DNA of 22,440 nt from a virus: positions 1 to 22,440 of the IMG/VR virus record IMGVR_UViG_3300021093_000391. One strand, 5' to 3'. Below, in pieces: positions 16,161-22,306 of the stretch (its first letter is position 1; each line of letters begins with the position of its first letter). The translations under genes were made by a program, and so were the position numbers. The notes under the pieces were generated by a model. It did no database searches, was not told where the DNA came from, and saw nothing but the letters and a program-made list of their open reading frames with translations.

Positions 16161-16825
16161 GGCTTTTTATCTCCAGTATGCTCTAGAATTGTCCAAAAAA
16201 ACGGACAGGTATACCTAATTCCTTCTTCGACCTTTGTTACTCCATGTATATAATTTTTATCTCCTGGGAAAAAATAAGCAGCACCCCTTTTTGGTTTAAT
16301 TTGAATATCTTGTAATGGAAAATATAATTCTCCCCCAACATAGTCGTCATTTAAATAAAATAAACTAGCAATATCATAATGTGGAAAATCATTTGGTTTT
16401 CCAGCATCTGGCCCATCATGTAGTTCTTTATCTGCATGTGGGTGTTGGAATTGTCCTGGAAGCCATTTTACAATAGCCTTGCCTGTTGGTTCAATAACTA
16501 CATTAAAAAATTTTTCAATTTCAATTTTTAATCTTTGAAATAAATTTTCTAATATGATAGAAATTTGTGGATCATTTTTATCTAATGTTGGTCCAGTTGC
16601 AACACGGTCTTTCCAGTAGTCTGCATCATAAATTACAGTACCGTTTTCATTTTTATGTGTTTCTGTAATGTCCCAAATTTTTATAGATTTTGCTGCACTT
16701 TCAAGATATTCAATTTCTTCTGTAGTCATAAAATTTTCTAATTCAACAATCATAGATTTATCGTGTCCAAAAAATCCTGATGGAGTTATTGATTGTTTTT
16801 TAAATGGGTTAGTATTATTAATCAT
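16157..16825 (-). CDS. 2OG-Fe(II) oxygenase, prolyl-4-hydroxylase type (copy 3)
   Basis: A 222-aa dioxygenase, first gene of the second oxygenase operon. Iron ligands H130-A-D132 (FQHPHADKELHD) and H194 (NYIHGVTKVEEGIRY) with R204 at +10. Signature YLNDDYVGGELYF, then IKPKRGAAYFFPGDKNY. The segment between D132 and the signature carries a loop (GPDAGKPNDFPHYD) that may line the active site. No ribosome-binding site precedes the ATG. Instead an extended -10 ends 6 nt upstream, so a leaderless transcript is likely. The start is supported by that spacing and by the N-terminus not being conserved with its sisters. Confidence 0.87.
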   Translation of the reverse strand: MINNTNPFKKQSITPSGFFGHDKSMIVELENFMTTEEIEYLESAAKSIKIWDITETHKNENGTVIYDADYWKDRVATGPTLDKNDPQISIILENLFQRLKIEIEKFFNVVIEPTGKAIVKWLPGQFQHPHADKELHDGPDAGKPNDFPHYDIASLFYLNDDYVGGELYFPLQDIQIKPKRGAAYFFPGDKNYIHGVTKVEEGIRYTCPFFWTILEHTGDKKP

Positions 16826-16831
16826 ATTTTA

Positions 16832-16840
16832 ATTATACCA
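16832..16840 (-). promoter_or_regulatory. Extended -10 promoter of second oxygenase operon (TGGTATAAT)
   Basis: TGGTATAAT on the minus strand in the 20-nt gap after the gene ending at 16846, with 6 nt between the -10 and the ATG at 16825. Only TAAAAT separates them, with no Shine-Dalgarno match, making it the clearest leaderless candidate. It should drive 16825 to 13356. Confidence 0.5.
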
Positions 16841-16845
16841 TTTCT

Positions 16846-17580
16846 TTACTCATAAGTTCTTGGCTCCCATACATTTTTTTTATAAACTCCACCGTCTGGA
16901 ACTCTATAAATTTTAGCATTTTTTTGATACTCTTTTTTTATTTTATTTTGATCTGGCTCTTCAAGTATTTCTGAAATCCAATTTTCTCTTTTAAAAGGAA
17001 TTAACTGAATGTATGATGTTCCTGCTGGTATAATACCTGTAAATCCTTTTCGTATAAAAAATGGATATGATCCTGGTAAATGCACTTTATCTAAATCAAT
17101 AATGCCACTTGTAGTTAAAAATGGTAATTCATATCTATTAAATGGTGGTGCATAAATTGCACTATATCCGCCTGGAAGGATAATTTCCCAATCTCCAAAC
17201 CAAGAAAAATGATCTTCATAATACCCCTCTGGATGCATAAACTGTGGCATAGAAGGTCTTTTTTCTACAAATGATGCATATTTTGAGTTGTGAACTTTTA
17301 CATCAATTTTATTATCTTTGTTTAAAAAAAATTCAATATCGCATGGGGTATTTAAAGAATATCCAGTAGCCATAATGTCAAATATTGCTGGACATGCTTT
17401 CCAGGTTGGAATTTTTCCTTTATCTGGACCAATAATAAAATCATTATTAAAATCTTTTGCATATCTATCTGCTTTTCTATACCAGTCTGGTATTGATTTA
17501 GCAATTGGTTTTGGCACAGACTTACTTTCTGATGATAGCCATGCTCTTGCAGCCTTAAAAATAATTTTATGTTTGTCCAT
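16846..17580 (-). CDS. DUF6065-like protein of unknown function (copy B)
   Basis: About 244 aa. I start it at ATG 17580 because AAAGGG lies a few bases upstream; an in-frame ATG at 17601 has no ribosome-binding site and overlaps the previous gene more. Residues 60-90 (TWKACPAIFDIMATGYSLNT, then CDIEFFLNKD) and 152-201 (PFLTTSGIIDLDKVHLPGSY, then IIPAGTSYIQLIPFKRENW) parallel blocks in the preceding gene, so the two are diverged paralogues. The sequence is rich in Trp, Tyr and Pro, with many strands and no HxD motif, signal peptide or membrane segment. It resembles what I recall of the DUF6065 family; this naming is uncertain. It is co-transcribed with two oxygenases and may be a partner or substrate-side protein. 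Confidence 0.65.
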   Translation of the reverse strand: MDKHKIIFKAARAWLSSESKSVPKPIAKSIPDWYRKADRYAKDFNNDFIIGPDKGKIPTWKACPAIFDIMATGYSLNTPCDIEFFLNKDNKIDVKVHNSKYASFVEKRPSMPQFMHPEGYYEDHFSWFGDWEIILPGGYSAIYAPPFNRYELPFLTTSGIIDLDKVHLPGSYPFFIRKGFTGIIPAGTSYIQLIPFKRENWISEILEEPDQNKIKKEYQKNAKIYRVPDGGVYKKNVWEPRTYE

Positions 17581-18289
17581 TATTACCCTTTGTATAATCA
17601 TTAAAACTTAATTTTAAACTTTTAACTTCATGGTCTCCAAGTTTATTGCCATTATGATCGACACCATCTCTGTAAAAGTTAGTCCACTTATCTGTCATTA
17701 TTTTTTCTTGTGATGACATCCCATAATCTTGTAAAAATTTATAATGATCTTGGCCAAATTGTGCATCATATAAATTAACAGATACATCTTGCAAATCTTT
17801 TAATGAAATAGGAATAATAGATGCAATTGGGGTGTTTGCTGGTATAGTAATTTCTTTATTAGCCAAAGTTACTCTCCATGCCGCTGGGATTGGTGCCTTT
17901 AATATTGATGGATTGATAATTGTTGTAAAACAATTTGTACCTTCAATAAATTGATTTGGAACTGGCATTAACATTATGCTTATATCACTATCTGATCTTA
18001 AATATAAATTAGTATCAAAACTTATAGTAGCATTTGCTCTATTTAAATTGACAAATTTATTGCCATTGATAATTTTAATATGGTCAGAAAATGTATCTGA
18101 AACTCCATCCCAAATAAACGTAATGTCTTCTGGAAATGAAAAAGTCCATCCAATTAAATTGGCAGAAGAAACTGGAAAACATCTATATGCATGCTTTCCG
18201 TCTGTATTTTCCATCCACTCTCTTTTCATTGTCAACGGATGAAAATTAATCAATGATCCTTTTTCTTTATAAAAATCTAAAGTAACCAC
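17567..18289 (-). CDS. DUF6065-like protein of unknown function (copy A)
   Basis: A 240-aa protein with a GTG start that overlaps the upstream stop by one base (TAGTG) and has GGAG 4 nt upstream, supporting this start. Residues 35-61 (AYRCFPVSSANLIGWTFSFP, then EDITFIWDG) and 119-165 (NCFTTIINPSILKAPIPAAW, then ITIPANTPIASIIPISLKDL) are the blocks shared with copy B. The IPANTPIASIIPI segment suggests a beta-barrel or jelly-roll edge strand. Residues 175-210 are helical and charged. It has no known catalytic motif. Its place in the middle of four overlapping genes with two oxygenases ties its role to theirs, but the role is unknown. Confidence 0.65.
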   Translation of the reverse strand: MVTLDFYKEKGSLINFHPLTMKREWMENTDGKHAYRCFPVSSANLIGWTFSFPEDITFIWDGVSDTFSDHIKIINGNKFVNLNRANATISFDTNLYLRSDSDISIMLMPVPNQFIEGTNCFTTIINPSILKAPIPAAWRVTLANKEITIPANTPIASIIPISLKDLQDVSVNLYDAQFGQDHYKFLQDYGMSSQEKIMTDKWTNFYRDGVDHNGNKLGDHEVKSLKLSFNDYTKGNNGQT

Positions 18290-18978
18290 TAGTCTCCAGT
18301 TTCTTGAAAAAACTTTGGATTATGAAATTTTGAACTGTAGTCAAGCATTGTTACTATAGAATATTTAGTACCAGATGTGACTGGCATGGCTCTATGTGGA
18401 TACATAAAATTAGATGGAAATACAAAAAGATCTCCAGCCTTAGCCTTTATATTTAAATTTTGCAGCCTAAAAGTAAGTTCTCCACCTTCATAATCATCAT
18501 TTGGATAGCCTACTAATGAAACAACACAGTTATATGAAAATCCGTGATCATGATGCTCCATAAAATGTTGTCCTGGACCATACTTAACAAAATTCATTGC
18601 CTCCCAATACTTTAATTCTCCTATATGAAAACTATTGCAATAATGATCAACAACTGGTTTTGACTTATCATAAACATCTTGCCAAAGATTTTGTAACAGT
18701 AATGATTCATTAGACTTGTCGTGCTCAATATCAGTTTTTTTAAATTTAAAGTCTACACAATCTCTGTACTCTGGCATTCTTTGTTGATATCCAACAAGCG
18801 CTTCTCTCCATTGATATCTAGCTGTTTTATCACTAGACACAACTGATTCTAATCTATTTATAATATCAATATCTTTAGTTAAAACATCATGATATACAAA
18901 AATTCCACTACCAAGATCTTCATAAGAAGACCAAGTCTGTCCTGGATAAAAGTGATTTAAATTAGTAACTGGTTCCAT
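18289..18978 (-). CDS. 2OG-Fe(II) oxygenase, prolyl-4-hydroxylase type (copy 2)
   Basis: A 229-aa dioxygenase closely related to copy 1. Iron ligands H142-H-D144 (HFMEHHDHGFSYN) and H195 (FMYPHRAMPVTSGTKY) with K205 at +10. The signature is YPNDDYEGGELTF, then IKAKAGDLFVFPSNF. The region before it, EAMNFVKYGPGQHF, aligns with EAFNFVKYSKDEYF of copy 1, as do DCVDFKFKK and the C-terminal YSIVTMLDY. It overlaps copy 1 by 17 nt and has AAGGAG upstream of the ATG. The two genes look like a tandem duplication that then diverged. Confidence 0.9.
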   Translation of the reverse strand: MEPVTNLNHFYPGQTWSSYEDLGSGIFVYHDVLTKDIDIINRLESVVSSDKTARYQWREALVGYQQRMPEYRDCVDFKFKKTDIEHDKSNESLLLQNLWQDVYDKSKPVVDHYCNSFHIGELKYWEAMNFVKYGPGQHFMEHHDHGFSYNCVVSLVGYPNDDYEGGELTFRLQNLNIKAKAGDLFVFPSNFMYPHRAMPVTSGTKYSIVTMLDYSSKFHNPKFFQETGD

Positions 18979-19663
18979 TATTCTCCTTGTGATTGTTATC
19001 GTTATAATCTAACATAATTACAACAGAATACTTAATTCCTTCAATAATATTTTTTGATTCATGCTCATAAACAAAATTAGAAGGAAATATTGCAATGTCT
19101 CCTGCTTTTGGCTTAATTGATAAATTATGTCTGGTAAAATCTAATTCCCCGCCATCGTAATTATCATTTAAATATACTACTGCGGATATAGTACACGTGT
19201 AGTAAGGACCATGATCTACATGTGTTTTAAAGTATTCGTCTTTTGAATATTTAACAAAATTAAAAGCCTCTTTATAATTCATTTTTAAATGCCATAAAGA
19301 CTCGTAGTGTTGAAGGCATAGGTCAAGTTGTTTTTCTACAACTTCATGAATATCAAATAAATTTTGATTATACTCTTGATACTTACCTAAATGCTCTCGT
19401 TTATATTTAATATCAAAACAATTTCTAGCATTTAACTTATCTTCAATTGCATTAACTTTTGCACCATGCCATCTTAAAGTATTGTCTTTTTCAACTTCTG
19501 ACTCAAGTGTATTGATAATAAAGTCACACTGTTCTTTTGAAATTGCATTATTATAAAGATGAATTCCATAGTCTAAATTATTAGCAATAATATTGTTACC
19601 AATATTAATTGGCTCAAGCCTGTAATTAATTTTTTCTTCTCTTGGTAAGTTAAACCAGTCCAT
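18962..19663 (-). CDS. 2OG-Fe(II) oxygenase, prolyl-4-hydroxylase type (copy 1)
   Basis: A 233-aa dioxygenase, first gene of the first oxygenase operon. Iron ligands H148-V-D150 (YFKTHVDHGPYY) and H201 (FVYEHESKNIIEGIKY) with K211 at +10, the same spacing as H483 to K493 of human collagen prolyl 4-hydroxylase. Signature YLNDNYDGGELDF, then IKPKAGDIAIFPSNF. The promoter at 19687 and AAGGAG 7 nt before the ATG serve it. It is directly downstream of the fibronectin-III protein with the Phe/Pro tail. A peptidyl-proline substrate is a reasonable hypothesis, but related enzymes also act on other amino acids and small molecules. Confidence 0.9.
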   Translation of the reverse strand: MDWFNLPREEKINYRLEPINIGNNIIANNLDYGIHLYNNAISKEQCDFIINTLESEVEKDNTLRWHGAKVNAIEDKLNARNCFDIKYKREHLGKYQEYNQNLFDIHEVVEKQLDLCLQHYESLWHLKMNYKEAFNFVKYSKDEYFKTHVDHGPYYTCTISAVVYLNDNYDGGELDFTRHNLSIKPKAGDIAIFPSNFVYEHESKNIIEGIKYSVVIMLDYNDNNHKENNGTSY

Positions 19664-19686
19664 AAAACTCCTTGTGTCTATATTTA

Positions 19687-19695
19687 ATTATAGCA
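19687..19695 (-). promoter_or_regulatory. Extended -10 promoter of first oxygenase operon (TGCTATAAT)
   Basis: TGCTATAAT on the minus strand in the 46-nt gap after the fibronectin-III gene, 23 nt upstream of the ATG at 19663, with a ribosome-binding site in between. It should drive the four overlapping genes down to 16846. Confidence 0.5.
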
Positions 19696-19709
19696 CAACA
19701 AGTTTTGTA

Positions 19710-20528
19710 TTAATCTCTAAAGAATCCAAAGTATGGCGGGAAGAACGGTGGGAAGAACGGTGGGAAGAACGGGAAGAATGGAGGAAAGAATGGAAATGAT
19801 GGCGGGAAGAACGGTGGGAAGAACGGTGGGAAGAACGGGAAGAACGGTGGAAAGAACGGAAAGAATGGTGGAAAGAATGGTTGAGTAGTAACAGAGTTAG
19901 AAGCAGCGCTTTCAGCGGAAGAACCATTAGCATTAATTGCTACAACTTTATAAGTTTGTGATGTTCCTGCTGTTTCATTTACCGTTAATGGTGATGTTGC
20001 ATTAGTATAAGACGGACCATCGCTAGAAATAACAGTAAAACTTGTTATTGATTTTCCACCAGTTGCTGCTGGAGCAGACCAGGTTACAACGTCTTGGTTT
20101 GAATTAGCAGATGAAGCAGATGGTGCTGCTGGTGCGTTTGGAACAGTTGTGGCAGTTACCGAAGAAGAGGTTGTTCCACTAGCAGTTCCTACTGCATTTT
20201 TTGATTTTACTGTAAATGTATAAGATGTATTTGCTGCAAGACCTTCAAATGTGTATGATGTAGATGAAGATCCAGTATCATGTGTATATGTAGAAGGTGT
20301 TGTTGTAATAACATAAGATGTTGCTGCTGGAGATGTTCCTGGTAATGTCCAAGAAAGGCTTACTGCTCCACCAGTTCCAGAAGCAGATGCTGCTGAGGTG
20401 GTATTTGCTGTAGCAAGGTATGGACGATTTGTTCCAACATCTGTTGCACTTAAAGAAGTAACATTTTCTGGTTCTAAAAAGTTGTCTTGTGCTGAAGACT
20501 TAATACCTCTTCTTTTACTAGTTGCCAT
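19710..20528 (-). CDS. Fibronectin-III virion protein with Phe/Pro-only C-terminal tail
   Basis: A 272-aa protein. Residues about 43-128 and 133-215 are two fibronectin type III modules (VSLSWTLPGTSPAATSYVIT, TSYTFTVKSKNAVGTAS; VVTWSAPAATGGKSITSFTV, QTYKVVAINANGSS). Residues 217-269 consist almost wholly of FFPP and FFP units (exceptions S244, Y266, G268), and the protein ends GFFRD. Such modules on phage surfaces are thought to bind carbohydrates weakly. The tail is extremely hydrophobic yet Pro-broken, so it is not a normal membrane helix. It could be an anchoring or aggregation segment, or an enzyme target. The N-terminus has no signal peptide. The ribosome-binding site GGAG and an extended -10 lie upstream. 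The tract is built from 9- and 12-nt repeats. Confidence 0.8.
   Translation of the reverse strand: MATSKRRGIKSSAQDNFLEPENVTSLSATDVGTNRPYLATANTTSAASASGTGGAVSLSWTLPGTSPAATSYVITTTPSTYTHDTGSSSTSYTFEGLAANTSYTFTVKSKNAVGTASGTTSSSVTATTVPNAPAAPSASSANSNQDVVTWSAPAATGGKSITSFTVISSDGPSYTNATSPLTVNETAGTSQTYKVVAINANGSSAESAASNSVTTQPFFPPFFPFFPPFFPFFPPFFPPFFPPSFPFFPPFFPFFPPFFPPFFPPYFGFFRD
19734..19844 (-). repeat. 66-nt tandem duplication in the Phe/Pro tail coding region
   Basis: The 45 nt at 19734-19778 recur exactly at 19800-19844, an offset of 66 nt (22 codons). Inside, the plus strand is purine-rich, built of GGTGGGAAGAAC and GGGAAGAAC units. Each copy has four GGG runs with loops of 9, 9 and 6 nt. The tract continues less regularly to about 19880. 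Confidence 0.85.
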
Positions 20529-20545
20529 TTATTACTCCTTTTTTT

Positions 20546-20554
20546 ATTATATCA
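20546..20554 (-). promoter_or_regulatory. Extended -10 promoter of the fibronectin-III gene (TGATATAAT)
   Basis: TGATATAAT on the minus strand in the 31-nt gap after the tail-fibre stop, 17 nt upstream of the ATG at 20528, with GGAG between. Confidence 0.5.
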
Positions 20555-20559
20555 AACTT

Positions 20560-22257
20560 TTATGCTGATAGGTCGCCCATTACGATCCATGTATCTGTTG
20601 CTCTCTTGAAAAGAGTTGCAGATGAATATTGAGCACGTAATTTCAAACCAGGTGTAGCATTTACAGTTACTCCTGCTGCGCCAGCAACAGTTACCTGTCC
20701 AGCACCAGTTTGAATAATATCAATTGATGTTCCTACTGGATATGCTGTTGTTGAGTTTGCTGGAATTGTTAGTGTAATTGCTGATGATGAACCTAGTTCA
20801 AGCATAGTATCTCTTAATGTTAATCCACCAGTTGATAGATTATAAGATGCTGATGCTGTATTAATTGTAGTTCTTGAAGGTACGCCTTCTTTTGTTTGTG
20901 TACCGTCTGTAAAAGCAATTCCATCTGCTGCTACAGTTACTGTACCAGTAAATGTTGGGGAAGCAAGTGGAGCCTTTGTTGCAATACTATTTGTAACCGT
21001 AGTAGAGAAGTTTGCATCATCACCAAGTGCTTCAGCCAATTCATTAAGAGTGTCTAATGCTCCAGGTGCTGAAGCGATAACATTGTCTACTGCAGTTTTA
21101 ACGAATGCGGTTGTAGCAATTTGAGTTGTATTAGTATTGGCATCAGCGGTAGGTGCTGTTGGTGTGCCAGTTAAGGCTGGTGAGGCAAGAGGCGCATAAG
21201 TTGAAGCGGCAGATGCCGAAGCCAACTTGTCATCAAGTTGTGTTTGAATAGCAGAGGTTACTCCATTTACATATCCAATTTCAGTTGAAGATACGTCACC
21301 TATTGATGTAGTTGAAGGAAGAACAACTGTACCTGTAAAAGTTGGATCTGCAGATGGTGATTTTGCATCAAGTTGTGTTTGAATGGCAGAGGTTACACCA
21401 TTAACATATGAAAGTTCAGTCTCAGATACGTCTCCGATTGAAGTTGTTGAAGGAAGCACTACGTTTCCAGTAAAGGTAGGGCTTGCAGCAGGTGCTTTTG
21501 TATCAATTTGTGTTTGAATTGCAGAAGTAACACCGTTAACATATCCAATTTCTGCTGATGAAACATCACCTATTGATGTAGTAGAAGGAAGTACGACGGT
21601 TCCAGTAAATGTAGGACTTGCAGTAGGTGCCTTCGCAGAAACATCTGTTGTAATATTACTAAATTGTGTTTGAATTGCTGAAGTTACTCCACTAAGATAT
21701 CCAAGTTCTGTTGCAGTTGCTCCAGTATCACTAAGATTTCCAGTTGTTATTACCGTTCCAGTTGCATTCGGTAAAGTAACAAATCTATCAGCAGTTGGAT
21801 CAACAACATTAAGGGTTGTCTCATATGCATCTGCTGTAGATCCTTCAAAAGTAATTGAAGTTGTAAGATTAATTGTTGTTGAATCTACTGTTGTAGTGGT
21901 TCCTTGTACCGTTAAATTACCAGAAACTGTTACGTTACCGCTGCCATCTGCAAGAACTACTGTTCCTGTAGAATTTGGAAGTGTAATTGTACGATCTGCT
22001 GTAGGATCTGCAACTGTAAGTGTTGTTTCGTATGCGTCTGAAGTAGCACCTTCGAAAGTAATGCTTGAACCAAATGCTGGGTTTACTGTGGAGGATTGAT
22101 CAATAAAGTAGTCAAGGTCTGCCCAGTGATTAGTACCATCACCAATCTTAAATTTATTGGTATCAGACTCCCATCCCATTTCACCTGCATTTAAAATAGG
22201 ATTTGCGCTTGTCCATTGGGCTGCAGTGCCTCTCCGTTGCTGCATTCTTGTTGCCAT
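20560..22257 (-). CDS. Tail-fibre-like protein with tandem repeats
   Basis: A 565-aa protein. Residues 1-51 (MQQRRGTAAQWTSANPILNA..., then FKIGDGTNHWADLDYF) are the common N-terminal module of phage fibre proteins that attaches to the virion. Residues 65-112 and 134-175 are two copies of an ITFEGxTxDAYETTL...DPTADR...TLPNxTGTV module. Residues 213-347 are three copies of a 45-residue repeat (SPTFTGTVVLPSTTSIGDVS, then GYVNGVTSAIQTQLDxK), with partial copies on either side. The rest ends in a compact C-terminal domain (LRAQYSSATLFKRATDTWIV). Such repeats form trimeric beta-helical and coiled-coil shafts. It probably carries or extends a receptor-binding tip. AGGAGG precedes the ATG and an extended -10 lies 35 nt upstream. 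Confidence 0.82.
   Translation of the reverse strand: MATRMQQRRGTAAQWTSANPILNAGEMGWESDTNKFKIGDGTNHWADLDYFIDQSSTVNPAFGSSITFEGATSDAYETTLTVADPTADRTITLPNSTGTVVLADGSGNVTVSGNLTVQGTTTTVDSTTINLTTSITFEGSTADAYETTLNVVDPTADRFVTLPNATGTVITTGNLSDTGATATELGYLSGVTSAIQTQFSNITTDVSAKAPTASPTFTGTVVLPSTTSIGDVSSAEIGYVNGVTSAIQTQIDTKAPAASPTFTGNVVLPSTTSIGDVSETELSYVNGVTSAIQTQLDAKSPSADPTFTGTVVLPSTTSIGDVSSTEIGYVNGVTSAIQTQLDDKLASASAASTYAPLASPALTGTPTAPTADANTNTTQIATTAFVKTAVDNVIASAPGALDTLNELAEALGDDANFSTTVTNSIATKAPLASPTFTGTVTVAADGIAFTDGTQTKEGVPSRTTINTASASYNLSTGGLTLRDTMLELGSSSAITLTIPANSTTAYPVGTSIDIIQTGAGQVTVAGAAGVTVNATPGLKLRAQYSSATLFKRATDTWIVMGDLSA
21217..21621 (-). repeat. Three 135-nt repeats in the tail-fibre gene
   Basis: Three in-frame copies of a 45-codon unit (codons 213-257, 258-302, 303-347), each with PTFTGxVVLPSTTSIGDVS and a following (Y/S)VNGVTSAIQTQ(I/L)D segment. 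The DNA has drifted more than the protein, so selection on the repeat is likely. Confidence 0.85.
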
Positions 22258-22292
22258 ATTATTTTCCTCCTACAGAAAATTTATTCTTTATT

Positions 22293-22301
22293 ATTATAAC
22301 A
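22293..22301 (-). promoter_or_regulatory. Extended -10 promoter of the tail-fibre gene (TGTTATAAT)
   Basis: TGTTATAAT on the minus strand in the 49-nt gap before the tail-fibre gene, 35 nt from the ATG at 22257, with a strong AGGAGG ribosome-binding site in the leader. No clear -35. Confidence 0.5.
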
Positions 22302-22306
22302 GATAA

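Noticed and set aside
13838-19663. Reading the oxygenases as TET/JBP-like DNA base modifiers or AlkB-like repair enzymes
   Set aside because: The conserved blocks and the Lys/Arg at +10 after the distal His fit the P4Hc type. AlkB-type RxxxxxR and TET/JBP features are not seen, and no glycosyltransferase or other base-modification gene is nearby.
19688-19933. Minus-strand Ser/His/Arg-rich reading frame
   Set aside because: It is the Phe/Pro repeat tract read in another frame. The composition is produced by the repeat, and it has no start context.
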